DNA from: Frigidibacter sp.
GTDB taxonomy: Bacteria; Pseudomonadota; Alphaproteobacteria; Rhodobacterales; Rhodobacteraceae
Direction of reading: 5' to 3'
NCBI RefSeq assembly: GCF_030695035.1
Contig: NZ_JAUYTT010000008.1
Coordinates: 682,001-746,000 of the forward strand
DNA length: 64,000 bases
The notes below the pieces were generated by a model, which ran no database searches, had not been told where the DNA came from, and saw nothing but the letters and a program-made list of their open reading frames with translations. Shown in pieces: positions 43,805-53,638 of the stretch. The stretch's first letter is position 1. The number at the start of each line of letters is the position of its first letter. Made by a program: the position numbers and the translations under genes.

Positions 43805-43928
43805 AAAAACGGAAAACGCTGCGGGAGGGAGGCCCGCAGCGCATTTCCCGACCGACGAGGGAGACGTCTGGTTAGGGCGGTTCACTGCGGCAGGGAGTTC
43901 CGCATTTCAGGGAGAAGCGAACCGATGC
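43805..43928 (-). ncRNA. Predicted FnrL-activated small RNA with CUCCCU loops
   Basis: A minus-strand transcript of about 120 nt inferred from three signals in the right order: an FNR box (43961-43974), a -10 GATAAT (43940-43935) and a terminator ending in TTTT and TTTTT (43841-43805). No reading frame is present. The RNA contains CUCCCU four times (plus-strand AGGGAG at 43826, 43858, 43892, 43909); three are loops of hairpins: UGCGG...CCGCA inside a CGGUUC/GAACCG stem, GACG/CGUC, and the terminator. CUCCCU is complementary to the AGGGAG/GGAG of ribosome sites, so it may block translation of several mRNAs with Hfq. Confidence 0.65.
43817..43841 (-). terminator. Terminator of the predicted small RNA
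   Basis: On the minus strand CGCTGCGGG-CCTCCCT-CCCGCAGCG, a perfect 9-bp stem, followed by TTTTCCGTTTTT. Confidence 0.8.
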
Positions 43929-43934
43929 GGCCAA

Positions 43935-43974
43935 ATTATCGCCGCCAGTAGGAGGGCGATTTGACACAGATCAA
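43935..43974 (-). promoter_or_regulatory. FnrL box and -10 of the predicted small RNA
   Basis: TTGACACAGATCAA (43961-43974), on the minus strand TTGAT-CTGT-GTCAA, is an exact match to the Rhodobacter FnrL pattern. The -10 GATAAT (43940-43935) starts 27 bases from the box centre, the spacing of a class II activated promoter. No comparable -10 lies on the plus-strand side. Confidence 0.7.
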
Positions 43975-44095
43975 GTTGGCGTCCCCGTGCCCTGCGACAA
44001 AAGCGCAGCACTCTGCGAGCCAACCTTTCCCATTCTTGCTAGAAAAAGCATCCCAGGGTGAGGCGGATCAGGAAACGCTCCAGTAGCCCCAGGCA

Positions 44096-44128
44096 AAGGG
44101 GCCGCCCGTAAAGTGCGGACGGCCCCTT
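44096..44128 (-). terminator. Terminator after the OmpA-like gene
   Basis: On the minus strand GGGGCCGTCCG-N7-CGGGCGGCCCC then TTT, 20 bases after the stop; one G-U pair in an 11-bp stem. Confidence 0.75.
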
Positions 44129-44147
44129 CTCAATCAATGCAGCAACG

Positions 44148-46010
44148 TCAGTTCGACGCGGTCTGCAGCAGGTCGGTGATCCGACGCACAGAGGCGCGGC
44201 GGTTGGTACGCTCGGAGGTCTGCGAATTCACCCGCAGATAGCTCTCGCCGTAACCCTGCACGACCATGTTTTCCGGCGGCACGTCGAAATACTCGGTCAG
44301 CGCCAGCGCCACCGATTCCGCGCGCCGGTCCGACAGCGCGAGGTTCGAGGCAGCAGAGCCCACGGCATCGGTATGGCCCTCGATCAGGAACACCTCTTGC
44401 GGGTTCTCGTCGATATAGCCCTGGATCAGCCGGCCGAGCGAGGCGAGCGCCTGCGCCTGATCCGGGGTGATCGCGGCCGATCCGGTCTCAAACGTGATCG
44501 CGTTCACGTCGATCACCGGCACCAGAGAGCGCACTTCGGCGATGTTGCGCACCTGCGACAGGCTGAAGCGGCGGCCGAAATCCGACTCGCGGGCCAGCGC
44601 GGTGCGCAGCTCTGACTCGTCATCGCTGAGCGTCACGAAGTTGCGCGTGGGCGCAGGCAGCGTGGCGACATTCACCGGCTCATAGGCGACGGTGTCGTCG
44701 ATCAGCAGGTACTCGCGGCCATTCGGATCGATCCGGGTCCGGCGCAACACGCGCATTTCCGGGCTGTAGATCGTCACGATCCGCGAGCCATCCTCACGCA
44801 CAACCGTCGTGCGGCTGGAGCCGTCGTTGAACTGCTCGGTCCGCACGTTCGAACCGGGCTGGCGCAGCAGCACGTCATCATCCTTGATGACCTCATACTG
44901 ACCATCCGGGCGCTGGACGACCACGCGGTCACCCGAGTTGAGCGCCACCTTGCGGTTGTTGGAGACGACAGCACCGACGGCAAGCGCACCGAGGCCAAGC
45001 AGCATCACCTTCTCGCGGTCGGACAGGGCGCTGTTCCAGCGGTCGTCATCATCGTCGTCATCGTTGCTGCTGCGGGCTGCGCTGCGCTCGGACACGGTGT
45101 TGTCGAAGTCTTCCGAAGAGGAGCGGGCGTTTTCCTCGGTGACGGTTTCTTCCATCACCTCGACATTGTCGCCAGCTTCGACATTTCCGTCTTCGCCGGT
45201 CACGGCATCCAGCGCGGCGGCAGCCACCGGCTCGCCAGATGCGGCGTCGGGTTCATCAGCCATCAGCTGCACGGCAGGCTGATTGTCCTCCGCGGCTGTG
45301 GTGGCAGCGGCATCTGCCTCGGTTTCGGCGCCAGCTTCGGCGGCGGGCTCTGGCTGAGCTTCCTCGGCGACCGGTGCTTCCGGTGCGGCATCCTCGGCGG
45401 GGGCTTCCGTGGCCTCGGCGGGGGCGTCATTGTTCTGCTGCTCCAACGCGCGGCGCAGCTCCTCCTCGCTGGAGTCGGTCCCGGCGGCGGGCTCCTCGGC
45501 GGCCGGTTCTTCGGCTGCGGGCGCTTCGGCTGCCGGTTCCTCTGCCACCGGTTGCTCGGTGGCGGGTTCTTCTACCACGGGGTCTTCGGCGGCGGGCTCT
45601 TCAGCGGCAGGCTCTTCCTGCAGCGCACGGTCCAGCGCATCGCCGAGGCTCTCCTCGCCCTCGGCTGCGGGGATCTCGGGCGCCTGATCGGGCTGCGGGA
45701 TCTCTTGCGGGCTCTCGGCCGGAGTTTCATCCGGGACCGGCTGCTGCTCGGGCGCGGGTTCCGGGGTCACCTCAGGCTCGGCCGGCACTTCTGCGGGGGC
45801 CTCCTCGGGCTGCGGTTCCGGCTGGGCTTCTTGCTGCTGCTCGGCCTCGTCGGCTCTGGGTTCCTCGGCCGCGCAGGGGGGCGTCGAGCCATCGGCGCAC
45901 AGCACGGTTGCATCCGTCTGGGCATAGACCGGGACCGGCAGGGCCATCGACAGGCTGGCCATCAGCGCCGTGGCGCGGGCCGCCCCTGTTCTCGTCTTTT
46001 TGCTGCGCAT
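44148..46010 (-). CDS. OmpA-like peptidoglycan-binding protein with long acidic repeat region
   Basis: A 620-residue exported protein. Signal peptide to about residue 30 (ALMASLSMALPVPVYA); residues about 45-300 are a low-complexity Glu/Pro/Ala region with many EEPAAE-type units; then an eight-residue-scale Asp run (SNDDDDDDDRWN), a hydrophobic helix (VMLLGLGALAVGAVVSNN) and a C-terminal OmpA domain (FLIEGHTDAVGSAASNLALS, SDRRAESVALAL). OmpA_C binds peptidoglycan and ties the envelope together. GTG 46013 directly precedes ATG 46010 and could be the start. The acidic region resembles a periplasm-spanning spacer. Confidence 0.88.
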   Translation of the reverse strand: MRSKKTRTGAARATALMASLSMALPVPVYAQTDATVLCADGSTPPCAAEEPRADEAEQQQEAQPEPQPEEAPAEVPAEPEVTPEPAPEQQPVPDETPAESPQEIPQPDQAPEIPAAEGEESLGDALDRALQEEPAAEEPAAEDPVVEEPATEQPVAEEPAAEAPAAEEPAAEEPAAGTDSSEEELRRALEQQNNDAPAEATEAPAEDAAPEAPVAEEAQPEPAAEAGAETEADAAATTAAEDNQPAVQLMADEPDAASGEPVAAAALDAVTGEDGNVEAGDNVEVMEETVTEENARSSSEDFDNTVSERSAARSSNDDDDDDDRWNSALSDREKVMLLGLGALAVGAVVSNNRKVALNSGDRVVVQRPDGQYEVIKDDDVLLRQPGSNVRTEQFNDGSSRTTVVREDGSRIVTIYSPEMRVLRRTRIDPNGREYLLIDDTVAYEPVNVATLPAPTRNFVTLSDDESELRTALARESDFGRRFSLSQVRNIAEVRSLVPVIDVNAITFETGSAAITPDQAQALASLGRLIQGYIDENPQEVFLIEGHTDAVGSAASNLALSDRRAESVALALTEYFDVPPENMVVQGYGESYLRVNSQTSERTNRRASVRRITDLLQTASN

Positions 46011-46128
46011 CACCTAAAACTCCTCCAGGATGTTCTACTATCCGGTGACAGAACGCCTGACGGCTGGCAACTGTTCCGCACTGGGGTGCGGATCACATCA
46101 TTGCGCTGGCCGCGTGATCTGCGACAGA

Positions 46129-47736
46129 TCAGGCCGCGCCGCGCCTGGCATCCTCGAGGATCATTGTTGCGGCCTTCTCGGCGATCATGATCGTCGGCGC
46201 GTTGGTATTGCCCGAGGTGATGGTCGGCATCACCGAGGCATCGGCGATGCGCAGCCGGCCAAGCGCGCGGAAACGCAGGCGGGGGTCGACCACGCTGGCC
46301 TCATCCGCGCCCATGCGGCAGGTGCCGACCGGGTGGAAGATGGTGGTGCCGATATCCCCTGCAGCGCGGGCCAGCTCCTCGCGGGTCTGGTGCTGCGCGC
46401 CGGGGCGGAACTCCTCGGGGCTGTAGCGGGCAAAGGCGGGCTGCGCCGCGATGTGGCGGGTGAGTTCGAGCGAGCGCACGGCGACATCGCGGTCGCCCTC
46501 GGTGGCAAGGTAGTTGGGGCGGATCGAGGGATGCGCGCGGGGGTCGGGGCCGGTCACATGCACGGACCCGCGGCTTTCGGGGCGCAGGTTGCAAACAGAG
46601 GCCGTCATCGCCGGGAAGGGATGCACCGCCTCGCCGAACTTGTCGAGGCTGACGGGCTGGACGTGGTATTCCAGATCGGGCGTGGCCTTTTCGGGGCCGG
46701 AGCGGGTGAAGATGCCAACCTGGCTGGGGGCCATCGACATCGGGCCCGACCGGCGCAGCAGGTATTCCATGCCGATGCTGGCCTTGCCCAGAAGGGTCGA
46801 GGCCTTCTCGTTCAGCGTCGGCACCCCGGTCACCTTGTAGACCATGCGCAGTTGCAGATGGTCCTGCAGGTTCTCGCCCACGCCCGCCACCTCGCAGATC
46901 GGCGCGATGCCGGCGGCCTGCAGCACCTCGCCGCGGCCGATCCCCGACAGCTCCAAGAGCTGCGGCGAGCCGATGGCGCCGGCGGAGAGCACGGTTTCGC
47001 GGCGGGCGCGGGCGGTCTTGTCGATGCCGGCGTGGTGGAAGGCGACGCCGCGCACCTCGCCCTCATCGACGATCAGCCGTGTCGCCTGCGCGCCAGTCAG
47101 TACCGTCAGGTTGGGGCGGCCCGCGGCGGGGCGCAGGAAGGCCTTCGAGGTGTTCCAGCGGATGCCGGAGCGTTGGTTGACGTCGAAATAGCCGCCGCCT
47201 TCATTGTCGCCGGTGTTGAAGTCGTCGGTGCGGGGGATGCCGGCCTGCACCGCCGCCTCGAGAAACGCATCGAGGACCGCCCACCGGACGCGGGCCTTCT
47301 CCACCCGCCACTCGCCCCCTACCCCGTGCAGATCGCTGGCGCCCTTGTAGAAATCCTCCTGCCCCCGGAAGACCGGCAGCACATCGTCCCAGCCCCAGCC
47401 AGTGCATCCGAGCTGGCGCCAGTGGTCATAATCCGCCGCCTGCCCGCGCATGTAGATCATGCCGTTGATCGACGAGCAGCCGCCCAGGACCTTGCCGCGC
47501 GGATACATCAGCGCCCGGCCGTTCAGCCCCGGTTCGGCCTCGGTCTTGAACAGCCAGTCGGTGCGGGGGTTGCCGATGCAATAGAGATAGCCGACCGGAA
47601 TATGGATCCAGTGGTAATTGTCGCGCCCCCCCGCCTCGAGCAGCAGCACCGAATTGCGCGGGTCTTCCGACAGGCGGTTGGCCAGCACGCATCCGGCGCT
47701 GCCGGCGCCGATGACGATATAGTCGAAGTGGTCCAT
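46129..47736 (-). CDS. GMC-family FAD-dependent alcohol dehydrogenase
   Basis: A 535-residue GMC oxidoreductase, related to choline dehydrogenase (BetA). FAD-binding start [21 protein letters not shown] signature 1 region [20 protein letters not shown], signature 2 [15 protein letters not shown], active-site His in [10 protein letters not shown] and the closing [14 protein letters not shown]. The start is ATG 47736 with AAGGAG. It is the last gene of the livKGFHM operon, so it probably oxidises the imported compound or a product of it; the substrate is unknown. Confidence 0.9.
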   Translation of the reverse strand: MDHFDYIVIGAGSAGCVLANRLSEDPRNSVLLLEAGGRDNYHWIHIPVGYLYCIGNPRTDWLFKTEAEPGLNGRALMYPRGKVLGGCSSINGMIYMRGQAADYDHWRQLGCTGWGWDDVLPVFRGQEDFYKGASDLHGVGGEWRVEKARVRWAVLDAFLEAAVQAGIPRTDDFNTGDNEGGGYFDVNQRSGIRWNTSKAFLRPAAGRPNLTVLTGAQATRLIVDEGEVRGVAFHHAGIDKTARARRETVLSAGAIGSPQLLELSGIGRGEVLQAAGIAPICEVAGVGENLQDHLQLRMVYKVTGVPTLNEKASTLLGKASIGMEYLLRRSGPMSMAPSQVGIFTRSGPEKATPDLEYHVQPVSLDKFGEAVHPFPAMTASVCNLRPESRGSVHVTGPDPRAHPSIRPNYLATEGDRDVAVRSLELTRHIAAQPAFARYSPEEFRPGAQHQTREELARAAGDIGTTIFHPVGTCRMGADEASVVDPRLRFRALGRLRIADASVMPTITSGNTNAPTIMIAEKAATMILEDARRGAA

Positions 47737-47770
47737 TTGGTCTCCTTGCGCCACCCCCGGCGCGGGTTCT

Positions 47771-48778
47771 TCAGCGCTCGGGGTTGAACCCCAGCATCCG
47801 CCCCAGCTTCGAGGCGTAGAACTCGCCCACCAGCCCGCGGCGGAACAGCAGCACGCAGACCATGAACACAACGCCGGTGATGATGGTGACCGGCACGTTC
47901 GAGGTAGCGAGGTAGTTCTGCAAGCTGACCACCAGCCCCGCGCCGAAGACCGGCCCGATCAGCGTGCCGATACCGCCAAGCAGCGTCATCAGGATCACCT
48001 CGCCCGACATCTGCCAGCTGACGTCGGTCAGTGTGGCGAACTGGAAGACCAGCGCCTTCATCCCGCCCGCCAGCCCGGTCAGCGCCGCGGACATGACGAA
48101 GGCCCCCAGCTTGTAGCGCGCGACGGAGTAACCGAGCGAGATGGCGCGGTTCTCGTTCTCGCGGATCGACTTCAGGATCATCCCGAAGGGGGAATTCACG
48201 AAGCGCCAGATCAGCGCCATGCCGATCAGGAACACCCCCAGCACGGTGAAGTAGAGGTTGGTGGAGTTGCTGAGGTCGATGAACCCCAAGAGATGCCCGC
48301 GCGGGACGGACTGGATGCCATCCTCGCCATGGGTGAAGCCGGCCTGCAGGCAGAAGAAGAAGAACATCTGGCTGAGGGCAAGGGTGATCATCGCGAAGTA
48401 GATGCCCTGCCGGCGGATGGCGATGGCGCCCATGATCAGGCCGAGGCCCGCAGCGCCGGCGACGCCGAGCAGGATGCCGAACTCCGGTGGCCAGCCCCAG
48501 ACCTTCACTGCATGGGCGGTGAAATAGGCGGCCCCGCCGAAGAAGGTGGCATGGCCGAAGGACAGCAGGCCCGTATATCCCAGCAGCAGGTTGAAGGCCG
48601 CGGCGAAGAGCGCGAAGCACAGAAGCTTCATCAGGAAGATCGGGTAGAGCATGAAGGGCGCGACCAGCAGGAAGGCCAGTGCCCCGATCAGGATCGCGGC
48701 CTTGATCGGCCCGGCAAGTGCCAGGGTGCGCGTCGGTGCAGTATCGCCAGTATGTGTGCTGTGGCTCATGTCAGGCAT
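47771..48778 (-). CDS. livM: Branched-chain-type ABC transporter permease LivM
   Basis: A 335-residue permease with about ten helices. LivM hallmarks: [36 protein letters not shown] and the cytoplasmic coupling loop with [20 protein letters not shown], plus [16 protein letters not shown]. The C-terminal tail carries [15 protein letters not shown]. Overlaps livH by 8 bases. Part of an uptake system for branched-chain amino acids or another small organic acid or amide. Confidence 0.92.
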   Translation of the reverse strand: MPDMSHSTHTGDTAPTRTLALAGPIKAAILIGALAFLLVAPFMLYPIFLMKLLCFALFAAAFNLLLGYTGLLSFGHATFFGGAAYFTAHAVKVWGWPPEFGILLGVAGAAGLGLIMGAIAIRRQGIYFAMITLALSQMFFFFCLQAGFTHGEDGIQSVPRGHLLGFIDLSNSTNLYFTVLGVFLIGMALIWRFVNSPFGMILKSIRENENRAISLGYSVARYKLGAFVMSAALTGLAGGMKALVFQFATLTDVSWQMSGEVILMTLLGGIGTLIGPVFGAGLVVSLQNYLATSNVPVTIITGVVFMVCVLLFRRGLVGEFYASKLGRMLGFNPER

Positions 48779-49660
48779 CCTTGCCGAATAGGCCTGCGGG
48801 ACGCAGGATCAGGACGATCGCCATGATGACGAAGATCACGATGTTGGAGGCTTCGGGGTAGAAGACCTTGGTCAGCCCCTCGGCAATGCCCAGCATGTAG
48901 CCGGTGATGATGGCACCCAGGATCGACCCCATGCCGCCCACCACGACCACCGCGAAGACGATGATGATGATGTTACTGCCCATCAGCGGGCTGACCTGAT
49001 AGATCGGCGCTGCCAGCACCCCGGCTAGCCCCGCAAGCCCCGCGCCAAGCCCGTAGGTCAGCGTCAGAAGCAGCGGCACGTTGATGCCGAAGCTTTGCAC
49101 CAGCACCGGGTTCTCGGTCGCGGCGCGCAGATAGGCGCCGAGCTTGGTCTTCTCGATCAGGAACCACACGCCGAGACAGATCACCATCGAGGCGACAACC
49201 ACCCAGCCGCGATAGATCGGCAAGAACATGAAGCCGAGGTTCACCCCGCCACTCAGCGCGGCGGGCGTGGTATAGGGCTGGCCCGAGGCGCCGAAGAAGT
49301 ATCGGAAGGTGCCCTCGATGGTCAGCGCCATGCCGAAGGTGAAGAGAAGGCCATAGAGATGGTCGAGCTTGTAGAGCCGCGAGAGCATCGTGCGCTCCAC
49401 AAAGGCCCCCATCGCCCCCACCACGATCGGCGCAAGGATCAGCGCGCCCCAATAGCCGATGCCGGCGAATTTCAGCATCAGCAGGGCGACGAAGGCCCCC
49501 AGCATGTATTGCGCGCCGTGGGCGAAGTTGATGACCCGCAAGAGGCCGAAAATCACCGCAAGACCAAGCGACAGCAGCGCGTAGAACGAGCCGTTGATCA
49601 GCCCGACCAAGAGCTGCCCCAGCAGCGCCTGAATGGGAATGCCGAAAAGCATCATCATCG

Positions 49661-49664
<4 letters not shown>
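48771..49664 (-). CDS. livH: Branched-chain-type ABC transporter permease LivH
   Basis: A 297-residue permease, eight or so helices, with the typical LLVGLINGSFYALLSLGLAV, GLLRVINFAHGAQYMLGAF and the C-terminal GGMGSILGAIITGYMLGIAE. It pairs with LivM to form the channel. Overlaps livF by 4 bases (ATGA). Confidence 0.92.
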
Positions 49665-50361
<697 letters not shown>

Positions 50362-50365
<4 letters not shown>

Positions 50366-51147
50366 TCTTCGGTTCCCATATAGGCGGTGCGCACACGCGG
50401 ATCGGCCGACACGGTGGCGTAATCGCCCTGCGCGATGATCTCGCCCCGTTGCAGCACCGTCACCTCGTGGCAGATATCGGCAACGACGCTGAGGTTGTGT
50501 TCCACCATCAGCACGGCGCGGTGCTTGGCGACGTCGCGGATGATCGCGGCGACCATCTGCACATCTTCCTGCCCCATCCCGGCCATCGGTTCATCCAGCA
50601 GCAGCACCTCGGGGTCGAGCGCGAGGGTCGTCGCAATCTCCAGCACCCGCTTGCGGCCATAGGAGAGATCGCCAGCACGCGCGTCGCGGTACTCGCTCAG
50701 CCCCAGATCGTCGATCAGCACCTCGGCCCGGCCATTCAGCCGGTCGAGCGATGACATCGGCAGCCAGAACTGCACCGCCAGATCGTTGGGCCGCTGCAGC
50801 GCGACGCGGACATTCTCCAGCACCGTCAGATGCGGGAACACCGCCGAGATCTGGAAGGACCGCACCAGCCCCATCCGCGCCACCTTGTCGGGCTTCATAC
50901 GGGTGATGTCGGTTCCCAGCAGCGTGATGCTGCCGCGGGTTGGCTGCAGGAACTTGGTCAGAAGGTTGAACACGGTGGTCTTGCCGGCGCCGTTCGGGCC
51001 GATCAGCGCGTGGATGCGGGCGTGATGCACGTCCAGATCGACGTTGTTCACCGCGGTGAAGCCGGCAAAATCCTTGCCCAGGCCGCGGGCGGAAAGCACC
51101 ACCCGCGGCTGGTCCTGCGTCTGCACAGGCGTTTGCGTCATCATCAT
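50362..51147 (-). CDS. livG: ABC transporter ATP-binding protein LivG
   Basis: A 261-residue ATPase: Walker A GPNGAGKT, signature DLSYGRKRVLEIA, Walker B VLLLDEPMAGMGQED, H-loop VLMVEHNLSVV. ARGLGKDFAGFTAVNNVDL marks LivG. The LSYGRKR form of the signature is common in Liv-type systems of this group. Starts 3 bases after livK. Confidence 0.94.
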
Positions 51148-51150
51148 GCC

Positions 51151-52353
51151 TTACTGGGCAATTAGCGGGCAGCCGCTTTTGGCAGGATCGATGAAGGCCT
51201 CGGCCCCTGGGATCGTGGCGAGCACGTTGTAGTAATCCCAGGCAATGTCGCTGTCGCCCGGCTTCTTCACTTCCATCAGGTAGACATCGGTGATCATCCG
51301 GCCGTTCGGCGCGACGGTGCCGCTTTCGGTGAAGACGTCCTTCACCGGCATTTCATGCAGCTTGGCCGCAACCGCCTCGGTCTCATCCCCGCCAGCAGCC
51401 TCGACGGCCTTCAGGTAGGACAGCACGGCGGAATAGGTGCCGGCGTGAACCATGTTCGGCATCGCGCCGGTGCGGTCGAAGAAGCGCTTGCCGAAGGCGG
51501 CGGTTTCCTCGTTGCGGTTCCAGTAGAAGCTTTCGGTCAGGGTCAGGCCCTGCGCCGCTTCCAGCCCGATGCCGTTGACCTCGGCCAGCGTGAACAGCAG
51601 CGCGGCAAGCCGCTGGCCGCTTTGCACGATGCCGAATTCCGACGCCTGCTTGATCGCGTTCTGGGTGTCCATCCCGGCATTGGCGAGGCCGATGACGCTG
51701 GCACCCGAAGCCTGCGCCTGCAGCAGGAACGACGAGAAGTCGGTGGTCGCCAGCGGGTGGCGCACGGCGCCCGCGACTGTGCCGCCATTCGCGGTGACAT
51801 AGGCCGCGGTGTTCTCTTCCAGCGAATAGCCGAAGGCATAGTCCGCGGTCAGGAAGAACCACTTGTCACCGCCCTGCTCCACCAGCGCGCCGCCGGTGCC
51901 GACAGCCAGCGCATGGGTGTCATAGACCCAGTGGAAACCATAGGGCGAGCATTGCGGGCCGGTCAGCTCGGTCGTCGCTGCGCCGGTGGTGATGGTGATC
52001 TTGGCCTTCTCCTTCGACAGGGCCTGCACGGCCAGCGCCACGGAAGACGTCGTCAGCTCCATGATCGCATCGACCTGCTCGGTATCATACCACTGGCGCG
52101 CGATGTTCGAGGCGATGTCGGCCTTGTTCTGGTGATCGGCGGTGACCACCTCGACCGGCATGTCCAGCACGGTGCCGCCGAAATCCTCGACCGCCATCAG
52201 CGCGGCCTCGTAGGAAAACTTGCCGCCGAAATCGGCATAGACGCCCGACTGGTCGTTCAGGATGCCGATCTTGACCTTTCCGTCGCTGACCTCGGCCAGT
52301 GACGGCGAAGCGAGTGCCGCAAGCGCGCTTGCGGACATCAGAATTCTGCGCAT
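51151..52353 (-). CDS. livK: Periplasmic amino-acid-type substrate-binding protein (LivK family)
   Basis: A 400-residue binding protein of the Leu/Ile/Val-binding (Peripla_BP_6) family. Signal peptide MRRILMSASALAALASPSLA; family segments KVKIGILNDQSGVYADFGG, VTADHQNKADIASNIARQW and a C-terminal VYLMEVKKPGDSDIAWDYY. It is the first gene of livKGFHM-gmc. The DQSGVYADFGG start is typical of members binding amides, aromatic acids or other non-leucine ligands, so the ligand is left open. Confidence 0.9.
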   Translation of the reverse strand: MRRILMSASALAALASPSLAEVSDGKVKIGILNDQSGVYADFGGKFSYEAALMAVEDFGGTVLDMPVEVVTADHQNKADIASNIARQWYDTEQVDAIMELTTSSVALAVQALSKEKAKITITTGAATTELTGPQCSPYGFHWVYDTHALAVGTGGALVEQGGDKWFFLTADYAFGYSLEENTAAYVTANGGTVAGAVRHPLATTDFSSFLLQAQASGASVIGLANAGMDTQNAIKQASEFGIVQSGQRLAALLFTLAEVNGIGLEAAQGLTLTESFYWNRNEETAAFGKRFFDRTGAMPNMVHAGTYSAVLSYLKAVEAAGGDETEAVAAKLHEMPVKDVFTESGTVAPNGRMITDVYLMEVKKPGDSDIAWDYYNVLATIPGAEAFIDPAKSGCPLIAQ

Positions 52354-52432
52354 GTCTCAACCTCCCTTGAAACGCGCGGCCCGGCCGGACAGCACTTGGC
52401 TGCCCCCCCGAGAGGGGTGCAGGCGCGACATC

Positions 52433-52560
52433 TCTGTTCAAAAATGGCCAGACGGGCTCCTCTCCCGTCTGTCCTGCCACAACGATCACAGCAAACGAGC
52501 TTTGACACAACCCTTGGTGAAAGGTTAATTGCATACAGGATCTGTCCATTTATGAACAGA
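52433..52560. promoter_or_regulatory. Twin 20-bp operators in the livK-lysR intergenic region
   Basis: TCTGTTCA-AAAA-TGGCCAGA (52433-52452) and TCTGTCCA-TTTA-TGAACAGA (52541-52560), 108 bases apart, sharing TCTGTYCA-N4-TGRMCAGA. The second lies just upstream of the lysR start; the first lies 80 bases before livK. They are the probable sites of the divergent LysR protein. Confidence 0.6.
52502..52530 (+). promoter_or_regulatory. Promoter of the LysR gene
   Basis: TTGACA (52502-52507), 17-base spacer, TTAATT (52525-52530). The nearer operator (52541-52560) covers the predicted start site, suggesting autorepression. Confidence 0.5.
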
Positions 52561-52574
52561 ACTCGGGAGATATC

Positions 52575-53495
52575 TTGCAAAACTTCGACTGGGACGACCT
52601 GCAGTTCTTTCTGGCCGTGGCCCGCACAGGCCAGCTGTCACGCGCCGCGCGGCAGCTGCAGACCAGCCACGTCACCGTCTCCCGCCGCATCGACCGGCTG
52701 GAGGCGGCGCTGAAGCTGCGCCTGTTCGAGCGTAATCCGCGGGGCTATGAGCTGACGACCTTCGGTCGCCGCCTGATCGAGACCGCGGAGCGGATCGAGG
52801 CAGAGACCGAGCGGATGAATGTCGAGCTTCTGGGCGACAGCATCGGCCAGCGCGGCATTCTGCGGGTGGCGACGCCCGAAGGTTTCGGCAGCTTCTTCTC
52901 CACCCGCCTGCTGCCGCGCTTCAGCGCCCGCTTTCCGAACATCCTGCTGGAGCTGGTGACGCTGCCGCAGATCCTGTCGCTGTCGCGGCGCGAGGCGGAT
53001 GTGTCGGTGACGCTCGACCCGTCGAAGGCCAGCCCCTACATCTCGGACAAGATCACCGATTACAGCCTGCACGTCTATGGCGCGCGCCACTACCTCGACC
53101 GGCACCCGCCCATCACCACCCGCGAGCAGCTGCTGGAACATCGCTTCATCGGCTATATCGAGGAGATGATCTTCGCCCCCGGCCTCGACTATCTGGGCGA
53201 GGTGCATCCGGGGCTGCGCGCGCAGTTCCGCAGCTCCAGCATCTTCAACCAGCTGGCGGCGACGAAGCTGGGCGAAGGGCTGTGCGTGCTGCCCTATTTC
53301 ATCGCCAGCCAGCACCCGGACCTGCAGATCGTGCTGGCAGACGAGGTCTGGCTGCGAAGGCATTACTGGATGACCTGCCACCGCGACGTGCGCCCGATTG
53401 CGCGTGAACGAGCGGTGATGACCTGGCTGGCCGAGGCGGTGCGGGCTGAGGAAGCAGCGTTGATCCGAGGGGCGCCCAGATCTTCAGCTTCGTGA
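52575..53495 (+). CDS. LysR-family transcriptional regulator
   Basis: A 306-residue regulator. HTH FFLAVARTGQLSRAARQLQT with SHVTVSRRIDRLEAAL, then a LysR substrate-binding domain (ILRVATPEGFGSFFSTRLLP). It is divergent from livK across 221 bases, hence the likely local regulator. The start is TTG at 52575 with GGGAG five bases upstream; an ATG at 52552 is out of frame. The inducer is unknown, presumably the transported compound. Confidence 0.9.
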   Translation: MQNFDWDDLQFFLAVARTGQLSRAARQLQTSHVTVSRRIDRLEAALKLRLFERNPRGYELTTFGRRLIETAERIEAETERMNVELLGDSIGQRGILRVATPEGFGSFFSTRLLPRFSARFPNILLELVTLPQILSLSRREADVSVTLDPSKASPYISDKITDYSLHVYGARHYLDRHPPITTREQLLEHRFIGYIEEMIFAPGLDYLGEVHPGLRAQFRSSSIFNQLAATKLGEGLCVLPYFIASQHPDLQIVLADEVWLRRHYWMTCHRDVRPIARERAVMTWLAEAVRAEEAALIRGAPRSSAS

Positions 53496-53591
53496 AGATC
53501 GGTTCGGGGATGTTGCAGACGATCGCCATCATGCCGCAGTCATCGCACCGATTTCAGTCGGGATGGCGACAAAACCGGGCAACGCCGCGCA

Positions 53592-53615
53592 AAAGGGGCG
53601 CCGAAGCGCCCCTTT
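53592..53615. terminator. Bidirectional terminator between lysR and the Wza-like gene
   Basis: AAAGGGGCGC-CGAA-GCGCCCCTTT, perfect 10-bp stem; on the minus strand the loop is TTCG and TTTTG follows, a textbook terminator for the exopolysaccharide operon. Confidence 0.85.
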
Positions 53616-53638
53616 GATCCTTGGCCCAAAGCCCGCGC

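Noticed and set aside
43961-44040. FnrL box acting on a plus-strand gene
   Set aside because: The box is symmetric, but no -10 lies at class II distance on the plus side and the next plus-strand gene is far away; the OmpA-like gene is convergent.
46014-46128. Terminator between the GMC gene and the OmpA-like gene
   Set aside because: GATCTG-TCG-CAGATC and CCGCA-N6-TGCGG hairpins are visible but short and without a T-run; I could not decide between terminator and operator.
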